From positions 229,688 to 293,687 of the forward strand of contig NZ_BMJT01000005.1 in the NCBI RefSeq assembly GCF_014643595.1: DNA of 64,000 nt, read 5' to 3'. The notes below the pieces were generated by a model. That model did no database searches. It was not told the DNA's origin and was given only the letters and a program-made list of their open reading frames with translations. Source of the DNA: Lysinibacillus alkalisoli. Its GTDB lineage: Bacteria; Bacillota; Bacilli; Bacillales_A; Planococcaceae. A program made the translations under genes and the position numbers. Within the stretch, counting starts at the first letter, position 1; the number at the start of each line of letters is the position of its first letter. This document shows, one piece after another, positions 44,761-53,400 of the stretch.

Positions 44761-45927
44761 TTAAGCTAAAGCTTTTTTAAAACGGGCAATCGCTTCTTCG
44801 GCTGTTGCGAGTGGACAGGCTAGATTCATCCGCAGGAAGCCTTCACCTTCAACGCCATATTTTGTACCAGGTTCTAAAGCTAATTTGCCAACAGTGAGTA
44901 AGCGTTGCATTATTTCTTTTTCACTTAATCCAGTAGCGCGGTAATCAATCCATAATAAATACGTACCATCAGGCTTTAAAGCCGTCACACCATCTATTGT
45001 AGAGAGTTCACGAATGACAACATCCATCGTATGACTGATGTAATCGAGCATCGCTAAGCGCCATTCCTCACCTTCTTCAAATGCAGCTCTTGTTGCTTCA
45101 ACAGCAAGGACATTAATCCCACCTTGTCCATTTGCTGTTGCATAGGACTCAATTAATTCACGCTTATTCGCATCATGTACAATCATAAAGGCACTTTGTA
45201 TGCTGGCTAAGTTAAAGGTTTTGGTTGGTGCCATACATGTAATAACCCGATTAATCTCATCGCCAGCAACAGTAGCTATAGGAATATGTTGATGCGGTTG
45301 AAATACAAGGTCTGCATGAATTTCGTCTGATATGATTAACACATCATGCTTTGCACAGAGGCGCACTATTTCTCGTAATGTAGCTTCATCCCACACCATG
45401 CCACCTGGGTTATGAGGGTTGCACAAAATATATGCTTTTGCTTTTATTAATTGTTGTTCAAATGCGTCGAAATCAAAATGATAATGCCCATTTTGTTCAA
45501 CTAGCGGACACGTAAGTAAGGTACGATTTAAGTTTGTTGGGATGAAATAAAACGGATGGTACACAGGTGGTGATATGACGATAGCGTCACCTTCTTTTGT
45601 CAACGCTGCAATAACATTAGCAAGTGCAGGTATGACACCATGTCGGAATAATAGTTCATCTTTTTTAACAGTGTAGTGATGATGTGTAGCTAACCAGTTA
45701 ATAATAGCTAGGTAAGTATTATCACAAATATTACTATAGCCAAATACGGGGTGTTCTAATCGTTTAGTGATAGCTGTTGTCACACATTGAGGTACAGCAA
45801 AGTCCATATCAGCTACCCACATAGGTAAAATATCTTCGATTGATGTGAGTTGATAGATGGGCCCAAAATTGTCCCACTTTAATGAGTTTGTATGTCTACG
45901 TTCAATAACGTTATCAAAATTAAACAA
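44761..45927 (-). CDS. patB: PLP-dependent aminotransferase-fold C-S lyase, PatB/MalY family
   Basis: 388 residues. The N-terminal signature RHTNSLKWDNFG...LPMWVADMDF is specific to the MalY/PatB branch. The PLP lysine lies in APTKTFNLAS (about residue 234), with NPHNPGG and ISDEIHADL completing the site and FLRMNLACP near the end binding the carboxylate. It cleaves cystathionine or cysteine S-conjugates to pyruvate, ammonia and a thiol. In B. subtilis patB is next to yugE, as here. Confidence 0.9.
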   Translation of the reverse strand: MFNFDNVIERRHTNSLKWDNFGPIYQLTSIEDILPMWVADMDFAVPQCVTTAITKRLEHPVFGYSNICDNTYLAIINWLATHHHYTVKKDELLFRHGVIPALANVIAALTKEGDAIVISPPVYHPFYFIPTNLNRTLLTCPLVEQNGHYHFDFDAFEQQLIKAKAYILCNPHNPGGMVWDEATLREIVRLCAKHDVLIISDEIHADLVFQPHQHIPIATVAGDEINRVITCMAPTKTFNLASIQSAFMIVHDANKRELIESYATANGQGGINVLAVEATRAAFEEGEEWRLAMLDYISHTMDVVIRELSTIDGVTALKPDGTYLLWIDYRATGLSEKEIMQRLLTVGKLALEPGTKYGVEGEGFLRMNLACPLATAEEAIARFKKALA

Positions 45928-45999
45928 GCACTAACACTCCCTTTTTTTTGTTACTATGTTATCATACGATTATTAAATAAGATACTAGGTGAGTAGAAC

Positions 46000-46260
46000 A
46001 TGGAGAATATTAAGATGAATCGTACAGCAGTACAGCTTGTACAACAGTGGGATCCATTTCAATTAGGTGAAGGAGAATATGATACTGAGGCAGCAGATAT
46101 TGTAGCGGCATTACAAGCAATGGATGACCCTAGCGACTTAGGAAAGCGTATTCAAGAAGTATTTGAATATTCATTTGAACAATGGTTGCCGTTAGAAGAC
46201 TGTGTGACCTTAGCATATAAACTTATTGCTGTAAAATTTGAAGCAAAATGTATTATTTAA
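46000..46260 (+). CDS. yugE: YugE family protein (DUF1871)
   Basis: 86 residues, AGGTGAG site at 45987-45993. All-helical: MNRTAVQLVQQWDPFQLGEGEYDTE then DIVAALQ, IQEVFEYSFEQWLPLEDC matches DUF1871. Divergent from patB. Function unknown. Confidence 0.85.
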   Translation: MENIKMNRTAVQLVQQWDPFQLGEGEYDTEAADIVAALQAMDDPSDLGKRIQEVFEYSFEQWLPLEDCVTLAYKLIAVKFEAKCII

Positions 46261-46280
46261 GCGCTCAATAAACAAGAAGA

Positions 46281-46326
46281 AAAAAGTGGTAAAGGCAGTA
46301 AGTGCGGTTTGTCTTTACCACTTTTT
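46281..46326. terminator. Bidirectional terminator between yugE and the NSS symporter
   Basis: Perfect 14-bp stem AAAAAGTGGTAAAG / CTTTACCACTTTTT with an 18-base loop and flanking A/T runs. Same stem core as the terminator at 25106. Confidence 0.85.
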
Positions 46327-46391
46327 ATAATTTTACTTCTCATTTATGACACAATAATTGAGTGAGAGATTGCGATGTTAAATCACGTGAG

Positions 46392-47720
46392 TTAAGCAGC
46401 TAATAAACCTGTGATGAAAATAATAGCAATGGCAACAGGTGATACAAAGCGGATGAGTGCTAGCCATAAATAATACAGTGGTGGTGATGTGCTAAGCTCT
46501 TGCTTTGAAATGTGGGTACTGTAATAATAACCTGCAAATAATGCGATGAAAAATGCTCCAATAGGCATGCCAATACTATTTGTTAGGAAATCAACTGCAT
46601 CAAAAATCGATTTTCCTAAAATCGTAATATGTGACCAAACCCCGAAAGATAATGCACTTGGAATACCAATCAGGAAAATAATAAAACCACCAATCCAAGC
46701 TGTGCGAATACGACTGGCTTTACGATCACCAATAGCTATAGATACTACAATTTCTAACATGGAGATGGAAGAAGTAACTGTAGCAAAAAGTAATAAGATA
46801 AAAAATAATATTAAGAAAAATCCGCCCATTGGGAGTTGTTCAAAAACTGCTGGAATAATCACGAAGGCTAATCCAGGCCCTTGATCGGGTGAAAAGCCTA
46901 ATGCAAAGACGGCAGGGAAAATGACTAATCCTGCTAATAAAGAGATGATAATATTCATTACAGCTACATTAATCGCGGCGCCACCAATATTTTCATTCTT
47001 ACCTAAATAAGATGCATACGTTAACATAACAGACACGCCAACACTTAAAGTGAAGAATGCTTGACCTAAGGCTAACAAAATAGTTTTACCATTTAAATAA
47101 TCCCAATTCGGTACAAACATAAAGCGCAAACCTTCAATAGCGCCATCTAGTGTTAATGAACGTACAACAAGTACAATGAAAAACAAGAATAAAGCAGGCA
47201 TCATAATTTTACTTGCTCGTTCAATGCCACCCTTAATCCCGGCTTGTACGATTAAAATAGTCATTAATATAAATAATCCTTGTGTCAATACTGCTTCAAA
47301 TGGATTTTGAATAATGGCATTAAACAAATCGCCATAAGCAGTTGTCTCAGCGGATAACATAAATAGTAAAGCACGACCTAAATAACTTAAAATCCAGCCA
47401 CCTACCACGCTATAAAAGGATAAAATAAGGGCAGCCATAATCATCCCCATATAGCCAATCAAGTACCATGGCTTTCCAGGTGCTTGTTCTTTAAAAGAGG
47501 TAATCGCGTCTTTTTGTCCACGACGACCAATCATAAATTCAGCAATTAAAACAGGTAAACTAATAAAAAATATACATAGTATAAATAATAGTATAAAAAC
47601 GCTTCCCCCATTATTGCCCGCCATATAGGGGAATTTCCATATCGCTCCAAGTCCAATAGCACTGCCAGCAGCAGCTAAAATAAAACCAATCTTGGATGCA
47701 AACTGATCTCTTGATGACAA
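46392..47720 (-). CDS. Neurotransmitter:sodium symporter (NSS) family transporter
   Basis: 442 residues from a TTG at 47720 with GAGAGGAG upstream; the longer open frame to 47792 is not needed. Eleven to twelve membrane segments, LeuT-like. The first helix carries the sodium and substrate site AAAGSAIGLGAIWKFPYMAG (20 residues), followed by NGGSVFILLF. The family imports amino acids, often tryptophan, tyrosine or branched-chain types, with Na+. It interrupts the yugE-yugI order of B. subtilis. Confidence 0.9.
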   Translation of the reverse strand: MSSRDQFASKIGFILAAAGSAIGLGAIWKFPYMAGNNGGSVFILLFILCIFFISLPVLIAEFMIGRRGQKDAITSFKEQAPGKPWYLIGYMGMIMAALILSFYSVVGGWILSYLGRALLFMLSAETTAYGDLFNAIIQNPFEAVLTQGLFILMTILIVQAGIKGGIERASKIMMPALFLFFIVLVVRSLTLDGAIEGLRFMFVPNWDYLNGKTILLALGQAFFTLSVGVSVMLTYASYLGKNENIGGAAINVAVMNIIISLLAGLVIFPAVFALGFSPDQGPGLAFVIIPAVFEQLPMGGFFLILFFILLLFATVTSSISMLEIVVSIAIGDRKASRIRTAWIGGFIIFLIGIPSALSFGVWSHITILGKSIFDAVDFLTNSIGMPIGAFFIALFAGYYYSTHISKQELSTSPPLYYLWLALIRFVSPVAIAIIFITGLLAA

Positions 47721-47879
47721 AGTAAAACTCCTCTCAAAGTAATACTTTATTATGGCTTTCTTTGCATGAGAAAACAAGATAACTTGTAACAAATAGCAAA
47801 AAGCATACGTAGTATACTTAAGAAAAGGGTGAGTTACGTAATTCCTTTAAAGATACTATAAAATAAGAAGGTGATGATG

Positions 47880-48053
47880 ATGAGCAATCAACCACTGAAA
47901 GCTAACACGACAATTTGCACAAACTATGAGAAAAACCAATCAACATGCCATATGCCTAAACGTAAGAAGTGGCAGAAGCCAATAGCATGGCTCGTAGTAG
48001 TGAGTAGTATTATTTTATTAATTGCCATTATTGTTTCAGCGAGAACAGTTTGA
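47880..48053 (+). CDS. Small single-pass membrane protein, unknown
   Basis: 57 residues from the ATG at 47880, six bases after AAGGTG; three in-frame start codons lie just before. A polar, Cys-containing N-terminal half (CTNYEKNQSTC) is followed by a basic KRKKW patch and one membrane helix (about 35-54). Not recognised. A hairpin terminator follows at 48084. Confidence 0.55.
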   Translation: MSNQPLKANTTICTNYEKNQSTCHMPKRKKWQKPIAWLVVVSSIILLIAIIVSARTV

Positions 48054-48083
48054 AGTCATTGATGCCATAATAAAATCTATACA

Positions 48084-48112
48084 TCACATCGCTAGCATAG
48101 CGTGATTTTTTG
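48084..48112 (+). terminator. Probable Rho-independent terminator
   Basis: Stem CGCTA / TAGCG within the wider pairing ATCAC / GTGAT (two unpaired bases on one side), followed by TTTTTT. Confidence 0.7.
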
Positions 48113-48185
48113 ATGTCAGTTTCTACTATATGTTATAATTTTCATGATGATATAAGTAGTAAACAATAGAAGGTAGGAACATGAT

Positions 48186-48557
48186 ATGTCAAAAAAATAT
48201 GAAGTAGGTGACATTGTAGTTGGCACAGTGACAGGTGTGCAGCCTTATGGTGCATTTATCGCTTTAGATGATGTTACACAAGGGTTAGTGCATATTTCAG
48301 AGATTACGTACGGTTTTGTTAAAAATGTAGCCGACTTTTTAACAGTAGGAGATACCGTAACAGTGAAAATCCTTGAGGTAGATGCAAGAGAAGCTAAAAT
48401 TAGCTTATCCATTCGTGCATTACAAGAACGCCCTCAACAACGCAGGAAAGAAACACCACGTAAATCATTACAAGCGAAAGTAGATGAAATGGACGCCAAT
48501 GGATTTAACTCATTACGTGATAAAATGCAAGACTGGATTCAACAATCTGGGCATTAA
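48186..48557 (+). CDS. yugI: S1-domain RNA-binding protein, YugI (general stress protein 13)
   Basis: 123 residues. Residues 1-80 form one S1 domain: GDIVVGTVTGVQPYGAFIAL, GLVHISEI and KILEVDAREAKISLSIRAL. A basic linker and a helical C-terminal tail follow. S1 proteins bind RNA; YugI associates with ribosomes in related bacteria. Position agrees with B. subtilis. AGAAGGTAGG lies upstream of the ATG. Confidence 0.9.
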   Translation: MSKKYEVGDIVVGTVTGVQPYGAFIALDDVTQGLVHISEITYGFVKNVADFLTVGDTVTVKILEVDAREAKISLSIRALQERPQQRRKETPRKSLQAKVDEMDANGFNSLRDKMQDWIQQSGH

Positions 48558-48568
48558 TGTTTTTCTGA

Positions 48569-48617
48569 AAAAGCTATCTTAAGCGAGAATATTTCGTTGG
48601 AACGATAGCTTTTTTTG
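48569..48617 (+). terminator. Rho-independent terminator of yugI
   Basis: Stem AAAAAGCTATC / GATAGCTTTTT with an internal secondary hairpin (AGCGA / TTCGT) and T run. Confidence 0.8.
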
Positions 48618-48729
48618 TTTAAAAATAAAAAATAAAAAAAGTGCGAATTAATCCACAAATTCGCCAAACTTTATGATACAATGTTGCCGAAACACCAATA
48701 CTATTATTAAAAAAGAGGCGAATGATTTT

Positions 48730-49974
48730 ATGTCTGAGAATTTAAACGTATTAACGTCAACACAAGCTGTTATTCATGAAGCATTGAATAAGTTAGGTTA
48801 TGACGATGCGATGTACGAGCTATTAAAAGAGCCGCTTCGCATGCTGCAAGTGCGTATTCCAGTAAAAATGGATGATGGCACGACTAAAGTATTTACAGGT
48901 TTCCGAGCACAACACAATGATGCAGTAGGTCCGACTAAGGGCGGAGTACGTTTCCATCCAGGTGTTTATGAAGATGAAGTTAAAGCGCTTTCAATGTGGA
49001 TGACATTGAAATGTGGTATCGTCGATTTACCATATGGCGGAGGTAAGGGTGGCGTAGTATGTGACCCTCGTCAAATGTCAATGGGTGAGCTAGAGCGTTT
49101 AAGCCGAGGCTATGTACGCGCAGTAAGTCAGATCGTAGGGCCAACTAAAGATATTCCAGCTCCAGACGTAATGACAAACGCACAAATCATGGCATGGATG
49201 ATGGACGAATATAGCTTAATGGATGAATTTAACTCACCAAACTTTATTACAGGTAAACCTTTAGTGTTAGGTGGTTCGCAAGGCCGTGACCGTGCTACAG
49301 CTGAAGGTGTTACAATCGTAATTAAAGAAGCAGCGAAAAAACGCGATATTGCTATTGAAGGTGCACGTGTTGTTATTCAAGGTTTTGGTAACGCAGGTAG
49401 CTTCTTAGCTAAATTTATGCATGATTTAGGTGCAAAAGTAATCGCAATCTCAGATGCTTATGGTGCACTACATGATCCAAATGGTTTAGACATTGATTAT
49501 TTATTAGACCGTCGTGATAGCTTTGGTACAGTTACAACATTATTTGAAGATACAATTACTAACCAACAATTGTTAGAGTTAGATTGCGATATTTTAGTGC
49601 CTGCTGCAATTGAAAACCAAATTACAGCAGAAAATGCACACAATATTAATGCAACAATCGTAGTTGAAGCGGCGAATGGCCCAACAACTGCAGAAGCAAC
49701 AAAAATCTTAACAGAACGTGGCATTTTATTAGTACCAGACGTATTAGCTTCAGCTGGTGGTGTTACAGTATCTTACTTTGAGTGGGTACAAAATAACCAA
49801 GGGTATTACTGGACAGCAGAAGAAGTAGAAGAACGTCTTGAAAAGAAAATGGTAGAAGCGTTTGAGAATGTTTATTCAACAGCAACAACGCGTGGTATTG
49901 ACATGCGATTAGCCGCTTATATGGTTGGTGTTCGTCGTACAGCAGAAGCTTCACGCTTCCGTGGCTGGGTATAA
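48730..49974 (+). CDS. Glutamate dehydrogenase, NAD-specific type (GudB/RocG family)
   Basis: 414 residues from the ATG at 48730 with AGAGGCG nine bases upstream; the upstream extension in frame is not used. The dimer/substrate domain has GVRFHPGVYEDEVKALSMWM and PYGGGKGGVVCDP, where the Lys of GGGKGG is catalytic. The Rossmann domain starts at GFGNAGSFLAKF (about 220-231). The enzyme deaminates glutamate to 2-oxoglutarate and ammonia in catabolism, or runs in reverse. It lies between yugI and the accessory cassette, with its own terminator. Confidence 0.93.
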   Translation: MSENLNVLTSTQAVIHEALNKLGYDDAMYELLKEPLRMLQVRIPVKMDDGTTKVFTGFRAQHNDAVGPTKGGVRFHPGVYEDEVKALSMWMTLKCGIVDLPYGGGKGGVVCDPRQMSMGELERLSRGYVRAVSQIVGPTKDIPAPDVMTNAQIMAWMMDEYSLMDEFNSPNFITGKPLVLGGSQGRDRATAEGVTIVIKEAAKKRDIAIEGARVVIQGFGNAGSFLAKFMHDLGAKVIAISDAYGALHDPNGLDIDYLLDRRDSFGTVTTLFEDTITNQQLLELDCDILVPAAIENQITAENAHNINATIVVEAANGPTTAEATKILTERGILLVPDVLASAGGVTVSYFEWVQNNQGYYWTAEEVEERLEKKMVEAFENVYSTATTRGIDMRLAAYMVGVRRTAEASRFRGWV

Positions 49975-49983
49975 ATATAAAGC

Positions 49984-50018
49984 AAAAGGACAATGCGAGT
50001 CTTCGCATTGTCCTTTTT
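49984..50018. terminator. Rho-independent terminator of glutamate dehydrogenase
   Basis: Stem AAAAGGACAATGCGA / TTCGCATTGTCCTTTT, loop of 3, with A and T runs on the two sides. Confidence 0.9.
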
Positions 50019-50028
50019 TATGTATAAG

Positions 50029-50196
50029 TCACTTGGATGTTGATGATGTATGAATTGGGTTAGACTTTAATAAAATCAGTAAGCGATTAATTAAAAAGTG
50101 CTTTTTTGTATGTCGCTCTTTTTTAACCATGGCATTTTTCCTAAATAAAGCATAACAGGTATAAATGATTACAATAATAAATGGTAAATAAAGCAT
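50029..50196 (-). CDS. Possible small membrane protein
   Basis: 55 residues from the ATG at 50196, with AAAGGGGGAA four to five bases upstream on the minus strand. One membrane helix (about 2-20, LYLPFIIVIIYTCYALF) followed by a strongly basic tail (KKERHTKKHF) and a Ser/Thr-rich end. Unrecognised. The ribosome site is the main support; the frame is open further upstream but without a start signal. Confidence 0.4.
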   Translation of the reverse strand: MLYLPFIIVIIYTCYALFRKNAMVKKERHTKKHFLINRLLILLKSNPIHTSSTSK

Positions 50197-50363
50197 ACAA
50201 TTCCCCCTTTTATTTCTAATTACTATTATAAACGATTTTTTCTTAAAAAAAACTAAACAATTCATTAAAGTGAAAAAATATAATAAAGATGAAAAAAGTA
50301 GTTTTTTATCACTATTACATATAAATCTCAAAAGAATAACAGAATTGTGCGGATCAGATAGGA

Positions 50364-50418
50364 TTGTTCAATACTTGTTCAGTTCTTGTTGAGAAATTGC
50401 TCATTTGTTCTCTATAAA
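50364..50418 (+). promoter_or_regulatory. SLH-gene promoter with four 11-bp-spaced heptamer repeats
   Basis: Direct repeats TTGTTCA (50364-50370), TTGTTCA (50375-50381), TTGTTGA (50386-50392) and TTGCTCA (50397-50403) are spaced exactly 11 bp. The third overlaps a -35-like TTGAGA (50389-50394); TATAAA at 50413-50418 is the likely -10 (18-bp spacer). This geometry, heptamers once per helical turn reaching the -35, is the one known for SARP-type activators. The cassette's own response regulator has a SARP-like output domain. Confidence 0.65.
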
Positions 50419-50450
50419 ATAAAGCGTATTACTAAAGAAAGGAGAACCAA

Positions 50451-50462
50451 ATGATATGTTAA
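50451..50462 (+). promoter_or_regulatory. Three-codon leader frame before the SLH gene
   Basis: ATG-ATA-TGT-TAA with its own AAAGGAG site (50439-50445 region) lies immediately before the second ribosome site AAGGAGGA (50461-50468) of the SLH gene; the stop codon overlaps that site. Ribosomes ending here could affect initiation at 50474. Its meaning is uncertain. Confidence 0.3.
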
Positions 50463-50473
50463 GGAGGAATCTG

Positions 50474-53400
50474 ATGAAAAGTAGAACACAAGTCTTAGCA
50501 CAAATAAGTAAATTAATGTTGATTGTTATGTTAGTCATAGGTCAAATCGCAGTTGCATTACCCGTACAGGCCAATAACACAAGCGCTACTTATTATGTAG
50601 ATAACAATGGAGAGGATACGAATGATGGCTCTAAGCAATCGCCTTTTAAAACGATTGATGCAGCACTGGAAGCTATAAAAGATAATTTAACTATTACAGA
50701 AGGAACGATAGAATTATTAAGTAATATTGAATTATCTACAACATTAGTAATAAATAATGGCGCAAAAAAAGTTACGCTTACATCTCAAAATGAAAAGTCA
50801 ATTATTCGTCATGAAAATTTTAATGATGGACACTTAATCGATATTCTGAATAGTAATGTGATATTACAGCAAATTAAAGTGGATGGTAATCAAGTTGCTG
50901 TTACAAGAGGACATGGCATTTTTATACGATCAGGTGCAAAAGCTGAAATTGTTGATGTCGATATACTAAATCACCATATTAAAAGTGGAGCAGGTACTTC
51001 TGTTATATCGACTAATGGGGCAGGCACAATTACAAAAATTTCAGGTCAAACGTTAATTACAACTAATAAGATTGATGCCTATACAAAAGATAATCCATCT
51101 TCTGTTTTAGGTGCAGGTAGTGGGGGACGTTTAGAGATTACCAATGGTTTGGTTACTAAAAATACCATTGTAGCTAATAGTAATGGTGTCATTATAGGGT
51201 TAGGTATGGCGGGTAACCCATCATTCAAAATGACTGGTGGAAAAATTGCAGAAAATAATTTAAATGGCACAGAATTAGCAGATAATAAAACCATTGGTAA
51301 TGTGGCAGTCTTTATGAGAGGTACAGCTGCTCAAGCACGTTTCGAATTTGGAGGCACTGCTTATGTTTATGACAATCTAAATACAAACAATGAACAGCGC
51401 AATGTGTATTTGAATAATACATCTGCGACAGATACCGCTTATTTATCATTAATAGCAAAAATGGATGAAGGGGCAAAGGTAGGAGTATATGCCAATATTA
51501 TGCCAACACAAGCTTCCCCTATTGTGGATGTAGCTAAAGGATATAATAGTTATGTAGTGAGTGAAGATGATGCCAAAGTATTTTATTCAGATAAAACGAC
51601 AGCTGCTATGGTTAAATTTGAAGATGATAAAGTCATTCTTACGCCTATTCCACCTAAGTTCACATCTGCAACTTTAGATAAAACCATAGTAGATGGCAAG
51701 GATATTATTCTTACATTTACAGATGATATTTCAATAACAGATTTCACAGGTTTCACTTTAACCGAAGGGGGTCAAGCGATTACCCCTAAAAGTCATAATG
51801 TTAAAGGTAATCAGCTAATCATCACGTTAGAAGATGAGCCACAAGCTGACTTGTCACTAAAATATCATCAAGTTAATGGCAATTTAATTGGGGCAAATGG
51901 AATGCCTGTAGAAGATTTCACCTTTGATTATCCTTATAGTTTTGCCACAAATTTAAAAATAACTGAACCAACAACTACAAAAGTAACAACTAAAAAACCT
52001 ACGTTAAAAGGAGAGGTTGCAAAAGAATCTACAGTAACTGTTGTAGTTAAAGACAGCTCAGGTAATATTGTACCTAATGCTGGAGGGATAGCTATCGTTA
52101 ATGATGATAACTGGGAATACCAAGTGCCTCGTAATTTAGCAAATGGCAATTATGTGTTTGAAGTAACAGCACTCAGTAAAGATGGTGAAACAAGTGTGAA
52201 AATAGCACATAATATGACAATAGCGCCAGCACCTTTAAATCATAAACCAGGTGGTATTGCAACTAATCCTGTCATGTGGTTGAAAGCCAATGAGGGAGCT
52301 AGTCATCATAATGGTGTTTTAAGCGGATGGGAAGACCAAACGGGGAATAATACATTTACTCTAGATGTGCCACAAAGTAAACAAGCGCCAACTTATGAAA
52401 GTAATGGTGTGAATTTTAATCCAAGTTATCAATTTGATAATCCACTTCAAGCCAATCATTATGATGCATCAGCCAAGGTAATAGGTGATCAAAAAATTAC
52501 ATTTGTATCAGGTTATGCAGTATATCAGTGGCCAGAACAAGGTGATGCAGGTGCGTTAGTAGGTTCTACAGAACAAATCAATTATGGTGCACAATTTTTA
52601 GGAGGAGAAACTAGCGGATTTTCAATTGGTACAGGAGCAAATTCAATGTGGCATAATTATGGAACGCCTAATCGACAACAACATCAATTAGCGAGTTATG
52701 ACTTTACACCAACATCGCCACTTGCAAAAGTAGATGGTACAGAACAAACGATTAATCGGTTAAACTATACACTTTCACCTTATAGCTTTACACCTATTAT
52801 TGGAGCAACTAGGGGGACAAACGGGTCGAACTGGAAAGGGCTACGTGCAAATGTTGCAGAAGTCATTTTATATGACGAAACAACAGCACCAGAAGCTAAT
52901 AAAATTGAAACCTATTTAGCAATCAAATATGGTATCACATTAAACGAGGGCAACAGCAATTATATAGCTACAACAGGCGATACGGTATGGCAAGCCAATG
53001 CACAATATTCGGCAAATATTGCTGGCATTGCACGTGATGATGCAGAAAAGTTATATCAAAAACAAAGCCAAAGCATCAATGCTGGTATACAAGTCGCGAT
53101 TGGTAAAGATCAATTAGCTGATACGAATGCACAAAATGTTAGCGAATTAAATAATGAACAATATTTAGTATGGGGAGACAATGCTAAGCCATTATTGTTT
53201 ACAGAGAGTATTCAACAGACTACTAGCAAGAATCATGCACAACGTATATGGAAAGTACAAAATACAAACGCTGTACAAGAAGTAGAGATTGCTTTTCCTG
53301 CTGATTTATTACATGACAATGCTACATTGCTAATTAGTGATACAGAAGATTTTACGTTACAAAATGAGCTGTTCTTGCATAAAAAGACAATCAATAATGA

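Noticed and set aside
50364..50403. Heptamer array read as a LytTR-type operator or CRISPR-like repeat
   Set aside because: Spacing is 11 bp rather than the larger LytTR spacing, the regulator has no LytTR domain, and the units are far too short for CRISPR.
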